64,000 nt of DNA. Origin: Halomonas shengliensis (GTDB taxonomy: Bacteria; Pseudomonadota; Gammaproteobacteria; Pseudomonadales; Halomonadaceae). A program made the position numbers and the translations under genes. The DNA is taken from NCBI RefSeq assembly GCF_900104135.1, contig NZ_FNIV01000002.1, positions 1 to 64,000 on the forward strand, in the 5' to 3' direction. Positions 9,022 to 19,180 of this stretch are shown piece after piece. Every line of letters starts with the position of its first letter. The stretch's first letter is position 1. Below the pieces are notes generated by a model. That model had not been told where the DNA came from. It saw only the letters and a program-made list of their open reading frames with translations, and did no database searches.

Positions 9022-10911
9022 TCAGTTGGGTTCCACCATGAAGCCGGAGAAGAAGGCGTCGAGCGCGTCGAAGCCATCCAGCGGCAGCACCAGGGAGACG
9101 TACTGGTCGGGGCGCACCACCACCAGGGCGCCGGCGCCGCGGTCGATGCCCCGCAGGTCGAAGATGTCCTGATCCGTCCCCAGCACCGGCGCATGGGCCT
9201 TCTGGTAGTCCTGCAGGCCGAGAGGCCCCTTGTGCGGCTTGAGCAGCGCGTGCATGTCGGCCCAGTCCACCTCGAGGTGGGACTGCTGGATGATGCCGTG
9301 GACGTCGAAGATGGCATCCGGATCGGCCCCCTTGGGCGTGAAGCGGCGGATCGGCGAGGCGTCGCTGGCCAGGTAATCCATCAGGGCGTTGAAGCGTGAG
9401 CTGGGGCTTCGCGGGTCGACCATGTCGGCGAAGGCGTAGAGCCGCCAGCGGCCGTCGGCACGATGCACGTGCCCCAGGTGCACCTGCTTGGCATCGCCGA
9501 GCCGGATCACCTCGGCGGAGTGGAAGCGGCGCCCGGGCGGGAAGCCGCTGGCCAGATGCAGGTGGCGATCGTCGCCCGTAAGCAGGGCCGGGGTGTAGTG
9601 GGTGGCGAAGCCGGCGGTGAACTCGCTGTTGGTGACGAACTGGCGCTGCACCTCGGCCAGCCCCTTCATCGCGGCCTCGGGGTCGTCGGAGTCCTGGGCG
9701 GCGCCGATCGCCCGCGACCAGCGGGTATCCATCTCGATCAGGTTCTCGGCGATGACATGGCGCTCATCGTTGTAGGTGTGCAGCAGGCTCGCCGGGCTGC
9801 GCCCCTCGAGCACCGAGATCAGTTTCCAGCCCAGGTTGAAGGTGTCCTGCATCGACACGTTCATGCCCTGACCGGCCTTGGCGGTGTGGGTGTGGCAGGC
9901 ATCGCCGGCGATGAAGACCCGCGGGGTGCGACTCTCCACCTGGTCGTCATCGACGTCGTCGAACTTGTCGGTGACCCGGTGGCCGACGCGGTAGACGGAG
10001 AACCAGGCGGTCTCCTTCACCTCGAAGGTGTAGGGCGCCAGCACCGCCTGGGCCTTGGCCAGCACCTCCTCCTTGGTCAGCCAGGCGTCCGGGGCGATGT
10101 TGCCCATGTCGACGTAGAGCCGGACCATGTAGCCGCCCTCGCGGGGAATCAGCAGGATGTTGCCCGCCTCGGCGGACTGGATGGTGCACTTGAAGCGGAT
10201 GTCCGGGAAGTCGGTCACCGCCAGCACATCCATCACGCCCCACGCCTTGTCCTCGCCGTGGCCCTGGGGCACACGTCCGATGGACTCGCGCACCACGCTG
10301 TGGGCGCCATCGCAGCCGACCACGTACCTGGCGCGCACCGTCTTCTCGCCCTCCGCGGTCTTGAGCCGGACCGTGACGCGCTCGTCCGGGTTCTCGGGGA
10401 CCTTTACCTCGAGGGTCTCGTGGCCGTAGTCGACCCCCAGTCGGCTGGGCGAGTTGTGCATGTACTCGAGCAGGAAGTCGAGCAGCCGTGCCTGGTTGAC
10501 GATCACGTGGGGGAACTCGGAGAGGCCGTCGCGCACGTCCTGGACGCGGCCGAGGCGGGTGATCCGCGACGTGTCGCCGGGGGCCGGCCCCCAGAAGTGG
10601 GTCTCGTTGATCCAGTAGGCCTCGGTGGTCAGCTTCTCGGCGAGGCCGAAGGCCTCGAACATCTCCACGGTGCGGCAGGCGATGCCGTCGGCGCGCCCCA
10701 CTTCCAGCGGCCCGTCGGCCTTCTCCACCACGCGGGTGACGATCTCCGGGAAGGTCGACAGCTGGGCCGCCAACAGCAGTCCCGCCGGGCCGGTGCCGAC
10801 GATCAGCACGTCGACCTCCTCCGGCAGCGGGCCCTGCACCTCACTGCGACCTTCGGCCACGGGCTGGATCCGGGGGTCGCCGCTGCGGTAACCGTCGAGG
10901 AAGTACTGCAT
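9022..10911 (-). CDS. mobA: 3-hydroxybenzoate 4-monooxygenase
   Basis: Flavoprotein hydroxylase predicted to convert 3-hydroxybenzoate to protocatechuate. The 629-aa product has three parts: an N-terminal FAD domain with GTGPAG at 39-44 and the GCDGAHS motif; a central substrate domain with the GDACHTHTAKAGQG flavin loop; and a C-terminal thioredoxin-like domain of about 170 residues (from about PGRRFHSAEVIRLGD), as in the phenol 2-monooxygenase/MobA group. The start MQYFLDGYRSGDPRI at 10911 matches that group and has a purine-rich GGAGAAG site; an in-frame start at 10998 runs into the operator. Divergent from a TRAP operon and close to a MarR gene. Phenol hydroxylase is the main alternative; the MarR context favours MobA. 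Confidence 0.85.
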   Translation of the reverse strand: MQYFLDGYRSGDPRIQPVAEGRSEVQGPLPEEVDVLIVGTGPAGLLLAAQLSTFPEIVTRVVEKADGPLEVGRADGIACRTVEMFEAFGLAEKLTTEAYWINETHFWGPAPGDTSRITRLGRVQDVRDGLSEFPHVIVNQARLLDFLLEYMHNSPSRLGVDYGHETLEVKVPENPDERVTVRLKTAEGEKTVRARYVVGCDGAHSVVRESIGRVPQGHGEDKAWGVMDVLAVTDFPDIRFKCTIQSAEAGNILLIPREGGYMVRLYVDMGNIAPDAWLTKEEVLAKAQAVLAPYTFEVKETAWFSVYRVGHRVTDKFDDVDDDQVESRTPRVFIAGDACHTHTAKAGQGMNVSMQDTFNLGWKLISVLEGRSPASLLHTYNDERHVIAENLIEMDTRWSRAIGAAQDSDDPEAAMKGLAEVQRQFVTNSEFTAGFATHYTPALLTGDDRHLHLASGFPPGRRFHSAEVIRLGDAKQVHLGHVHRADGRWRLYAFADMVDPRSPSSRFNALMDYLASDASPIRRFTPKGADPDAIFDVHGIIQQSHLEVDWADMHALLKPHKGPLGLQDYQKAHAPVLGTDQDIFDLRGIDRGAGALVVVRPDQYVSLVLPLDGFDALDAFFSGFMVEPN

Positions 10912-11004
10912 CTTTCTTCTCCATCCCGCCTGTCGCGGGTCGTTGTTGGGGTCCATCAGGGGTCGGGGTCTGTCCGCTGCGGCAATCCGCCACGGCAATA
11001 ATGA

Positions 11005-11146
11005 TCAGTATTGTGATCAATATTGCGGCGAACAATACGACTTTCCGCCAAGGCCGCCCGTCGATGCCCCACCCTCGGGTCACGGCGACTCATCGCGATA
11101 TCGACCTTCGGACCATTGCTCACTACTGTGATGATCACAATACTGA
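11005..11146. promoter_or_regulatory. mobA/TRAP divergent operators (candidate MobR sites)
   Basis: The 299-bp gap between divergent mobA and the second TRAP operon contains a 15-bp element, TCAGTATTGTGATCA, at 11005-11019 and the same element inverted at 11132-11146; their centres are 127 bp apart. The left copy sits in a palindrome TATTG-TGAT-CAATA (11009-11022), the right copy in TGTGAT-G-ATCACA (11127-11139). Such dyads suit a dimeric MarR regulator, and one copy lies near each gene. Binding by the MarR product of 14146-14655 is inference. Confidence 0.55.
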
Positions 11147-11210
11147 CGCAGATCAAGGAGTGACCACTTCCTTGCCCATCGCCCCCGACCACACGACAAG
11201 CGAGCCGACA

Positions 11211-12218
11211 ATGACAACCACCACACGCCACCCGCTGCGTCGCCCCCTGACCCTGACGCTGCTCTCCGCCTCCCTGCTGGCCGCCAGCGCCCCGGCGCTG
11301 GCCAAGGAGCTCAGGCTCGGCATGATCACGCCGCCCCAGCACATCTGGACCCAGACCGCCGAGAAGTTCGCCGAGAGCGTCGCCGAGCGCAGCGATGACG
11401 AGCTGAGCGTCGCGCTCTTCCCGTCGGGCCAGCTCGGCGACGAGTCCGCCATGTTCTCCCAGATGGAGACCGGCCTGCTGGACATGGGCATCATGACCGC
11501 GGCGCTGACCAGCCAGCGCGAACCCTCCATCGTCGGCTGGTTCACCCCCTTCCTGTTCGACAGCGTGGCGCAGGCCGCCAAGGCGACCGAGACCGAGGCC
11601 GCCCGGCTGATGCTGGACAACCTGGAGAGCAAGGGGTTGCACGCCTTCGGCTACACCTTCGCCGGCATGCGTCACATCCTGATGCGCGACCAGCACGTGA
11701 CCCGCGCCGAGGATGTCGCCGGCAAGAACATGCGCATCATCCCCTTCGCCGCCATGAACACCTGGTGGCGCGCCATGGATGCCCGCCCCACCCCCATCAG
11801 CCTGCCGGACGTCTACCAGGGCCTGCAGAACGGCATGCTCGACGGCGTCGACATCGACCTGGACGCTCTGGTCGGCTCGGGCTTCTACGAGGTGGCGGAG
11901 TACCTGACCCTGACCAGCCACATGGCCTTCCCGGCCGTCTCGGTGATGAGCCAGGCGACCCGTGCCTCGCTCTCTGAGGAGGAGCGCGAGATCATCGACA
12001 CCGCCATGCAGGAGGCCCTGGCCTGGGGCATCGAGGCGCAGATCGAGGCCGAGCAGCGCAACCTCGCCACCCTCGAGGAGCGCATCGACGTCTACACCCT
12101 CGAGGATGCCGAGGGCGTCTTCGCCGAGGCCAACCAGGCCTTCGCCGAGCGCTTCGGCGACCACCCGCTGATCCAGGCCTTCCAGCAGCAGGCCGCCGAG
12201 CGCCTCGCGGCCGAGTGA
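11211..12218 (+). CDS. TRAP transporter substrate-binding protein (second system)
   Basis: Periplasmic DctP-type receptor of 335 aa. The signal peptide is plain: a basic N-terminus MTTTTRHPLRRP, a hydrophobic core LTLTLLSASLLAASAP, and a likely cut after ALA. The mature part starts KELRLGMITPPQHIWTQTA and contains the DctP stretch VTRAEDVAGKNMRIIPFAA with the conserved Arg. The ATG at 11211 has only a weak ribosome site (GCGAG); an in-frame TTG at 11172 is the alternative but would weaken the signal peptide. It is first in a forward dctP-dctQ-dctM operon divergent from mobA, which makes 3-hydroxybenzoate or a similar aromatic acid the likely ligand. Confidence 0.9.
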   Translation: MTTTTRHPLRRPLTLTLLSASLLAASAPALAKELRLGMITPPQHIWTQTAEKFAESVAERSDDELSVALFPSGQLGDESAMFSQMETGLLDMGIMTAALTSQREPSIVGWFTPFLFDSVAQAAKATETEAARLMLDNLESKGLHAFGYTFAGMRHILMRDQHVTRAEDVAGKNMRIIPFAAMNTWWRAMDARPTPISLPDVYQGLQNGMLDGVDIDLDALVGSGFYEVAEYLTLTSHMAFPAVSVMSQATRASLSEEEREIIDTAMQEALAWGIEAQIEAEQRNLATLEERIDVYTLEDAEGVFAEANQAFAERFGDHPLIQAFQQQAAERLAAE

Positions 12219-12265
12219 TGCCACCGGGGCGCCGCCGCGCCCCGACGCGCACCGAAGGAGTCCCC

Positions 12266-12784
12266 ATGCCGTCTCGACCCCTGACCTGGCTGAGCCGGGC
12301 GAGCCGCCGCCTGGCCGCGCTGGAGCAGGCGCTGTGCAGCCTGCTGATCGTGGCCTTCGGCGCCCTGCTGATCGCCAACGTCTTCGCCCGCTACGTACTC
12401 AACAGCCCGCTCTACTTCGCCAACGAGCTGGCGGTCTACATCCTGATCTGGATGGCCTTCCTGGCCGTCTCCATCGCCATCCACCATGACCAGCACGTGC
12501 GCCTGACCATGCTGGTGGGCCTGCTGCCGGCCCCCGCCCAGCGCGCCTGCTACTGGCTGACCGAACTGCTCTGCGTGGCGATGCTGGCGGTGATGCTGTG
12601 GTACGCCATCGGCTGGCTACGCTCGCCGTCGGTGACCTACGACATCGCCATCACCCTCGACTGGCCCAAGTGGCACTTCTACCTGATCGTGCCGATCTTC
12701 TGCGCCACCTCCCTCTTTCACCTTATCGCGCGCCTGCCCGACCGTTCCCGTACGGTCTTCAGCCTGCCCAGCGACGAGGAGTGA
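12266..12784 (+). CDS. TRAP transporter small permease (second system)
   Basis: A 172-aa DctQ-type membrane protein with four hydrophobic helices (about residues 20-42, 52-70, 88-112 and 133-153). The stretch ANVFARYVLNSPLYFANELAV is the conserved part of DctQ proteins near the end of helix 1 and start of helix 2. The ATG at 12266 has AAGGAG five bases upstream; an in-frame ATG at 12215 has no ribosome site and overlaps the preceding stop codon. It lies 47 bp behind dctP and 3 bp before dctM. With the large permease it forms the membrane part of the transporter. Confidence 0.9.
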   Translation: MPSRPLTWLSRASRRLAALEQALCSLLIVAFGALLIANVFARYVLNSPLYFANELAVYILIWMAFLAVSIAIHHDQHVRLTMLVGLLPAPAQRACYWLTELLCVAMLAVMLWYAIGWLRSPSVTYDIAITLDWPKWHFYLIVPIFCATSLFHLIARLPDRSRTVFSLPSDEE

Positions 12785-12787
12785 CCC

Positions 12788-14047
12788 ATGACGCTCGCCG
12801 CCTTCCTGCTGCTCATGCTGCTCGGCATGCCCATCGCCTTCGTGCTGCTGGGCGCCACCTTCACCTTCATCATCGCCTCGGGCAACTTCCGCCTGCTGGA
12901 GAACCTGCCCCAGGTGATCTTCGGCTCGCTGGAGGTCTTCGACCTGCTGGCGATCCCGCTCTTCATCCTGCTCGGCGAGATCATGAACGAGGGGGGCATC
13001 ACCCGGCGCATCATCACCGCCGCGCGCGCCTGGTTCGCCTGGGTGCCCCACAGCATCGCCTACGTCTCGCTGACCTCGAATCTGATGCTCGCCTCGATCA
13101 TGGGTTCCGCCACCGCGCAGATCGCCATCATGAGCCGGGTGATGACCCCGGAGATGGAGCGCGACGGCTACGACAAGGGCTTCGCCGCCGCCCTCACCGC
13201 GGGGGCCGGCCTGCTCGGCCCGATCATCCCGCCGTCGATGGTCTTCATCATCTACGGCGTCATCGCCCAGGTCTCGATCGGCGCCATGTTCATGGGCGGC
13301 ATCATCCCGGGGCTGGTGCTCTTCCTGCTGATCAGCGGCCTGATCGCCCTGGTGGCCAGGCGCGCCCACCGCAGCGGCGGCGCCGAGAAACGGCGCATCC
13401 CGCTGTGGGGCGCGACACGCGGCGCCCTGCTCACCCTGAGCATCCCGCTGGTGATCGTCGGCGGCATCGCCTTCGGCGTGGTGACCCCGACCGAGTCCGC
13501 CGCCGTGGCGACGCTGATGGCGCTGATACTCGGCGGGCTGTTCTTCCGCGAGCTGCGCTGGGGCCAGTTCCCCGGCGTGCTGGCCAGGACGGCACGCAAC
13601 ACCGCCATCGTGCTGTTCCTGATCGCCGCCGCCAAGGCCTTCAGCTGGGTGCTGGTCTACAACCAGATCCCCCAGCAGGTGGCCGGGCTGATGCAGGGCA
13701 CCACCGAAAGCCCGGTGGTCTTCATGCTGCTGGTGTTCGTGATGCTGATCCTGGTGGGCATGGTGCTCGACGGCATCGCCGCGCTGATCATCCTGGTGCC
13801 CATCCTGCTGCCGGTGGCCCAGCAGAGCTACGGCATCGACCCCATCCACTTCGGCATCGTCACCTGCATGACCCTGAGCCTGGGGCTGCTGACCCCGCCG
13901 GTGGGGGCTGGTCTCTACGTCGCCTCCGCCATCAGCAACGTCAGCCTGCCGCGCATCACCAAGTGGATCTTCCCCTTCGTGCTGGCGGCTTGCCTGGTGA
14001 TCCTGGCCACCATCTTCAGCCCAGGGCTGGTCAGCGTCTTCCGCTAG
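12788..14047 (+). CDS. TRAP transporter large permease (second system)
   Basis: A 419-aa DctM-type permease with about 12 membrane segments. Family features include DLLAIPLFILLGEIMNEGG near residue 56, GSATAQIAIMSRVMTPEM, GAGLLGPIIPPSMVFIIYG and the C-terminal SLGLLTPPVGAGLYVAS. It starts 3 bp after the dctQ stop with GAGGAG before it. It completes a second TRAP system in the same island, divergent from mobA and followed by a MarR gene, so joint control of uptake and hydroxylation of 3-hydroxybenzoate is a reasonable inference. Confidence 0.93.
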   Translation: MTLAAFLLLMLLGMPIAFVLLGATFTFIIASGNFRLLENLPQVIFGSLEVFDLLAIPLFILLGEIMNEGGITRRIITAARAWFAWVPHSIAYVSLTSNLMLASIMGSATAQIAIMSRVMTPEMERDGYDKGFAAALTAGAGLLGPIIPPSMVFIIYGVIAQVSIGAMFMGGIIPGLVLFLLISGLIALVARRAHRSGGAEKRRIPLWGATRGALLTLSIPLVIVGGIAFGVVTPTESAAVATLMALILGGLFFRELRWGQFPGVLARTARNTAIVLFLIAAAKAFSWVLVYNQIPQQVAGLMQGTTESPVVFMLLVFVMLILVGMVLDGIAALIILVPILLPVAQQSYGIDPIHFGIVTCMTLSLGLLTPPVGAGLYVASAISNVSLPRITKWIFPFVLAACLVILATIFSPGLVSVFR

Positions 14048-14092
14048 GCACCGCCCCGGGATGGTAGAATACGTCCTGACGATCCACCCGAA

Positions 14093-14125
14093 GCGCCGGG
14101 GCCCTTCCCATAGCGGCCCCGGCGC
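14093..14125. terminator. GC hairpin between the TRAP operon and the MarR gene
   Basis: GCGCCGGGGCC (14093-14103) pairs perfectly with GGCCCCGGCGC (14115-14125) across an 11-nt loop. It lies 46 bp behind dctM and 20 bp before the MarR start. No T-run follows, so it may be an intrinsic or Rho-assisted stop, or a leader structure of the MarR mRNA. TAGAAT at 14063-14068 could be a -10 box for the MarR gene. Confidence 0.4.
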
Positions 14126-14145
14126 GCCAGCAACCGGCAGCCCCC

Positions 14146-14655
14146 ATGCAGACACCCGCCCCCCATGCAGCGCCGTCTCGCGAGCCCCGGGATGGCGCCC
14201 TCTCGACGGCCAGCGCCCTGCCCGGCAACCTGCTGCGGCGCTGCCACCAGATCAGCGTCGCGATCTTCCTGCGCAAGTGCGAGGCCTTCGAGCTGACCCA
14301 GCTGCAGTACATCATCCTCTGCGCCCTGGAGGAGAAGGGGGCGATCGACCAGATCACCCTGGGCGGGCACACCGCGCTGGACCGCAACACCGTGGCCGTG
14401 GTGGTGCGCAAGCTTGAGGAGCGCGGCCTGGTGAGCCGCGACCGCAACCCCGAGGATCGCCGCTCGATGCTGGTGAGCCTGACCGCGGAGGGCCGCCGGC
14501 TACGCCACGCCGCCGAGCCCGCCGTGGCCGAGGTACAGGAGGCGCTGCTCGCCCCCCTCGACGAGGAGGAGCAGGAAACGCTCTGCCGGCTGCTGCAGAC
14601 CGTGGCCGACGAGAACAATCACCTGAGCCGGGTCCCCGTGCGCCAGGCGGGCTGA
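14146..14655 (+). CDS. mobR: MarR-family regulator, probable MobR
   Basis: A 169-aa winged-helix repressor of the MarR family. The DNA-binding part is visible: FELTQLQYIILCALEEKG, then ALDRNTVAVVVRKLEERGLV as recognition helix, and the wing SRDRNPEDRRSMLVSLTAEG with its D-x-R-S signature. Helices on both sides make the dimer interface. It follows a TRAP operon divergent from mobA. In Comamonas testosteroni a MarR protein, MobR, represses mobA and responds to 3-hydroxybenzoate, which is why I use that symbol; orthology is inferred from context. The first residues up to about 20 are poorly conserved, and the ATG has no strong ribosome site, so the start may be later. Confidence 0.75.
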   Translation: MQTPAPHAAPSREPRDGALSTASALPGNLLRRCHQISVAIFLRKCEAFELTQLQYIILCALEEKGAIDQITLGGHTALDRNTVAVVVRKLEERGLVSRDRNPEDRRSMLVSLTAEGRRLRHAAEPAVAEVQEALLAPLDEEEQETLCRLLQTVADENNHLSRVPVRQAG

Positions 14656-14684
14656 GTCGCCGCGTCGGACTCGTCGCCCAAGCC

Positions 14685-15140
14685 CTAGGAGAGGCCGCAG
14701 CAGGCCTTGAACTTGCGCCCGCTGCCGCAGGGGCAGGGCGCATTGCGGCCGGGCTTGAGGCGCTCTAGCACCGGGGTGCCGTCCAGGTAGGTCCAGCGCC
14801 CCGCCTCGCGCACGAAGCGCGAGCGCTCCTCGAGTACCGCCCAGCGTCGCCCCTCGCGGAAGGTGGCACGGAAGTGGACCCAGCCGCTCTCGCCCGCCTC
14901 GCCACTGTCGAGGATCTCGAGGCGCTTCCAGGTCGTCGTCGCGTCCCGCTCAAGCATCGACGGCCGGGTGCTGGGGTGCCAGGTCGAGAGCAGGTAGTCG
15001 GTCAGCTGCAGCGCGAAGGCACTGTAGCGCGAGCGCATCAGCGCCTCCGGGGTCGGCGCCGGCTCTCCGCCGTGGTAGCGACCGCAGCAGTCGGCCAGCG
15101 GCCGCCCGCTGCCGCAAGGGCAGGTGGTGGGACTCAGCAT
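14685..15140 (-). CDS. YchJ-like protein with two SEC-C zinc motifs
   Basis: A 151-aa protein of the UPF0225/YchJ type. It has a SEC-C metal-binding motif at each end: CPCGSGRPLADCCGRYHGG near residue 7 and CPCGSGRKFKACCG at the C-terminus, as in the SecA zinc tail. The NTF2-like middle (ALMRSRYSAFALQLTDYLL, then WVHFRATFREGRRW) is typical of YchJ. The biochemical role is unknown; zinc binding is expected from the motifs. The ATG at 15140 overlaps the stop of the upstream glutathione transferase gene by 7 bp, so the two are probably co-translated. Confidence 0.85.
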   Translation of the reverse strand: MLSPTTCPCGSGRPLADCCGRYHGGEPAPTPEALMRSRYSAFALQLTDYLLSTWHPSTRPSMLERDATTTWKRLEILDSGEAGESGWVHFRATFREGRRWAVLEERSRFVREAGRWTYLDGTPVLERLKPGRNAPCPCGSGRKFKACCGLS

Positions 15141-15808
15141 GCCTTGCCCATCTCCATGGCGGGTTCGGGCGAGACCCCCTGGGCCAAGGCCGCCTCCCGC
15201 TCCACGCCCAGGGCGCGGCGGAAGGCCGGACGCCGCTGCAGGCGCTCCCAGTAGGCGGCCACCGGGGGCTTGAAGCGCTCGGCGAGCCCCACATGGCTGG
15301 CCAGCAGCAGCGCATACCCCACCGAAACATCGGCGGCGGTGAAGCGCCCCGCGCACAGGAAGGGCTCGCGCTCGAGGCGCGGCGCCAGGGTGCGCAGGCG
15401 CGACAGGCACCAGCGGGCATAGTCTTCCACCACCTGGGGCTGGCGCCGCTCCGGCGGCTCGAAGTGGCCGTAGCGCAGCACCAGGGTCTGGGGGAAGGTG
15501 AGGGTCGCCTCGCCGAAGTGCAGGAAATTGAGGTAGTCGCCATAAGCGGGCTCGTCCGGCGCCACCTCCAGCCCCGCCTCGGGCAGCCGTGACGCCAGGT
15601 ACTGGCAGATGGCCGCGGACTCGGTCATCACCACCTCGCCGTCGAACAGCGCCGGCACGGTGCCCAGCGGGTTGAGCTCGAGAAAGGCCTCGTCATGCAC
15701 CCGCGGCGGGAAGGGATGCATCACCAGCTCATAGGGCAGCCCCAGCTCCTCCAGCAGCCACAGGGGGCGGAAGGAGCGTGCGCTGATACAGTGGTGGAGC
15801 TTGATCAT
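15134..15808 (-). CDS. Glutathione S-transferase family protein
   Basis: A 224-aa soluble GST. The N-terminal thioredoxin-like domain (MIKLHHCISARSFRPLWLLE) has Ser11-Ala12-Arg13 in the position of the catalytic Ser/Cys loop, the cis-Pro region NPLGTVPAL, and the ESAAICQYL stretch that binds the gamma-glutamyl part of glutathione. The all-helical C-terminal domain starts near residue 87, with FTAADVSVGYALL as the N-capping box motif. Substrate is unknown; such GSTs act in detoxification. It overlaps the YchJ-like gene downstream by 7 bp. The residual aromatic island ends just before, and nothing ties it to that pathway. Confidence 0.88.
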   Translation of the reverse strand: MIKLHHCISARSFRPLWLLEELGLPYELVMHPFPPRVHDEAFLELNPLGTVPALFDGEVVMTESAAICQYLASRLPEAGLEVAPDEPAYGDYLNFLHFGEATLTFPQTLVLRYGHFEPPERRQPQVVEDYARWCLSRLRTLAPRLEREPFLCAGRFTAADVSVGYALLLASHVGLAERFKPPVAAYWERLQRRPAFRRALGVEREAALAQGVSPEPAMEMGKAC

Positions 15809-15889
15809 GGCGGTATCCAGGCAACGGTCTTACGGTCATGGTGCCCCGAACGCCGCGGGTCGCGAAAGCCCCTCTCCCTCACCAGTCTA

Positions 15890-15922
15890 AAGACGCCGAA
15901 CCCGCCACTTGGGCGGGTTCGG
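15890..15922 (-). terminator. Rho-independent terminator of guaBA
   Basis: An 11-bp perfect stem (CCGAACCCGCC with GGCGGGTTCGG, 15896-15922, 5-nt loop) lies just behind the guaA stop. On the reverse strand it is followed by CGTCTTT, a modest T-tract. The rest of the 138-bp gap to the GST start shows no other clear signal. Confidence 0.65.
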
Positions 15923-15946
15923 AAAGTTGCCATCAAGACAGCGGGC

Positions 15947-17524
15947 TCACTCCCACTCGATGGTCGCGGGCGGCTTGCTGCTGACGTCGTAGGTCACGCG
16001 GGAGACGCCGCTGAGCTCGTTGATGATGCGGTTGGAGACCGTCTCCAGCAGCTCGTAGGGCAGGTGGGCCCAGCGGGCGGTCATGAAGTCGATGGTCTCC
16101 ACGGCGCGCAGGGCGATGACCCACTCGTAGCGGCGGGCGTCGCCGACCACGCCCACCGAGCGCACCGGCAGGAAGACGGCGAAGGCCTGGCTGGTCTTGT
16201 GGTACCAGTCCGCCTTGTGCAGCTCCTCGATGAAGATGGCGTCGGCCTCGCGCAGGATGTCAGCGTACTCCTTCTTCACTTCGCCGAGGATGCGCACGCC
16301 CAGGCCCGGCCCCGGGAAGGGGTGACGGTAGACCATGTCGTAGGGCAGGCCGAGCTCGACGCCGAGCTTGCGCACCTCGTCCTTGAACAGCTCGCGCAGC
16401 GGCTCGACGAGCTTGAGCTTCATGGTCTCGGGCAGGCCGCCAACGTTGTGGTGGGACTTGATGACATGCGCCTTGCCGGTCTTGGCGGCGGCGGACTCGA
16501 TGACGTCCGGGTAGATGGTGCCCTGGGCCAGGAAGTCCACGCCCTCGATCTTGGCGGCCTCGGCGTCGAAGACGTCGATGAAGGTGTTGCCGATGATCTT
16601 GCGCTTGGCCTCGGGGTCGGACTCGCCCTCGAGGCGCGAGAGGAACTGATCCTCGGCGTCGACACGGATCACCCGCACGCCCATGTGGCGGGCGAAGGTC
16701 TCCATCACCTGGTCACCCTCGGCCTTGCGCAGCAGGCCGTTGTCGACGAAGACGCAGGTGAGCTGGTCGCCGATCGCCTTGTGCAGCAGGGCCGCCACCA
16801 CCGAGGAGTCGACGCCGCCGGAGAGGCCGAGCAGCACGTGGCGGTCGCCCACCTGGGCCCGAACGCGCTCGATCTGGTCCTCGATGATCTGGGCCGGGGT
16901 CCAGTTGCACTCGGCCTGGCAGATGTCGATCACGAAGTGCTCGAGGATGCGCTGGCCCTGCAGGGTGTGGGTCACCTCGGGGTGGAACTGCACACCGAAG
17001 AAGCGCTTCTCCTCCCAGGCCATGGCGGCGATAGGGCAGCTCGGTGTGGAGGCGGTGACGGTGAAGGCGTCGGGCACGCGGGCCACCTTGTCGCCGTGGC
17101 TCATCCACACGTCCAGCAGGCTCTTGCCGGTCTCATGGTCGACATGGTCGGCGATGTCCTTGAACAGCGCGGTCTCCTCGTCGAGGCGGATCTGGGCGTA
17201 GCCGAACTCGCGGACGTGGGAGCCCTCCACGGCGCCGCCGAGCTGCTCGGCCATGGTCTGCATGCCGTAGCAGATGCCCAGCACCGGCAGGCCCAGCTCG
17301 AACACGCACTGGGGGGCGCGCGGCGAGCCGAGTTCGGTGACCGACTCCGGGCCGCCGGCGAGGATGATGCCGTTGGGGGCGTACTCGCGGATCTCGGCCT
17401 CGGTGATGTCGAAGGCACGGATCTCGGAGTAGACGCCGATCTCGCGCACGCGGCGGGCGATCAGCTGGGTGTACTGGGAGCCGAAGTCCAGGATCAGGAT
17501 CTTGTGGGCGTGAATGTCGGTCAT
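15947..17524 (-). CDS. guaA: GMP synthase (glutamine-hydrolysing)
   Basis: Aminates XMP to GMP using glutamine and ATP, the last step of GMP synthesis. The 525-aa product has an N-terminal class I amidotransferase domain with the triad Cys85 (GICYGMQ), His181 and Glu183 (FHPEV), an ATP-pyrophosphatase domain with the PP-loop SGGVDSS (235-241), and the C-terminal XMP-binding dimer domain ending PPATIEWE. The ATG at 17524 was chosen over an in-frame TTG one codon earlier; AAGGA lies 8 bases before it. It follows guaB by 11 bp on the same strand, the standard guaBA operon. Confidence 0.98.
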   Translation of the reverse strand: MTDIHAHKILILDFGSQYTQLIARRVREIGVYSEIRAFDITEAEIREYAPNGIILAGGPESVTELGSPRAPQCVFELGLPVLGICYGMQTMAEQLGGAVEGSHVREFGYAQIRLDEETALFKDIADHVDHETGKSLLDVWMSHGDKVARVPDAFTVTASTPSCPIAAMAWEEKRFFGVQFHPEVTHTLQGQRILEHFVIDICQAECNWTPAQIIEDQIERVRAQVGDRHVLLGLSGGVDSSVVAALLHKAIGDQLTCVFVDNGLLRKAEGDQVMETFARHMGVRVIRVDAEDQFLSRLEGESDPEAKRKIIGNTFIDVFDAEAAKIEGVDFLAQGTIYPDVIESAAAKTGKAHVIKSHHNVGGLPETMKLKLVEPLRELFKDEVRKLGVELGLPYDMVYRHPFPGPGLGVRILGEVKKEYADILREADAIFIEELHKADWYHKTSQAFAVFLPVRSVGVVGDARRYEWVIALRAVETIDFMTARWAHLPYELLETVSNRIINELSGVSRVTYDVSSKPPATIEWE

Positions 17525-17535
17525 CAATCTGGTCC

Positions 17536-19047
<1,512 letters not shown>

Positions 19048-19057
19048 TTAATCCCCC

Positions 19058-19087
19058 ATTATAACGGGTGGAGGCGCCACTCGTCAC
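19058..19087 (-). promoter_or_regulatory. guaBA promoter
   Basis: On the reverse strand a perfect TATAAT -10 box (19058-19063) follows GTGACG (19082-19087, 4 of 6 to the -35 consensus) with an 18-bp spacer, giving a leader of about 45 nt before the guaB ATG. Confidence 0.65.
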
Positions 19088-19180
19088 GGGCAGCGCGTCC
19101 TTCGTTCTTGCCACGCGCCCGAGCCCTTCGCGCCGGCCGCATGCTAGGCTGGGCTCATCGCCCAGTGACGAGTCGCCGCC

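Noticed and set aside
11127..11139. CRP-type site (TGTGA ... TCACA)
   Set aside because: The half-sites are separated by 3 bp instead of 6, and the sequence is better explained as part of the repeated 15-bp element.
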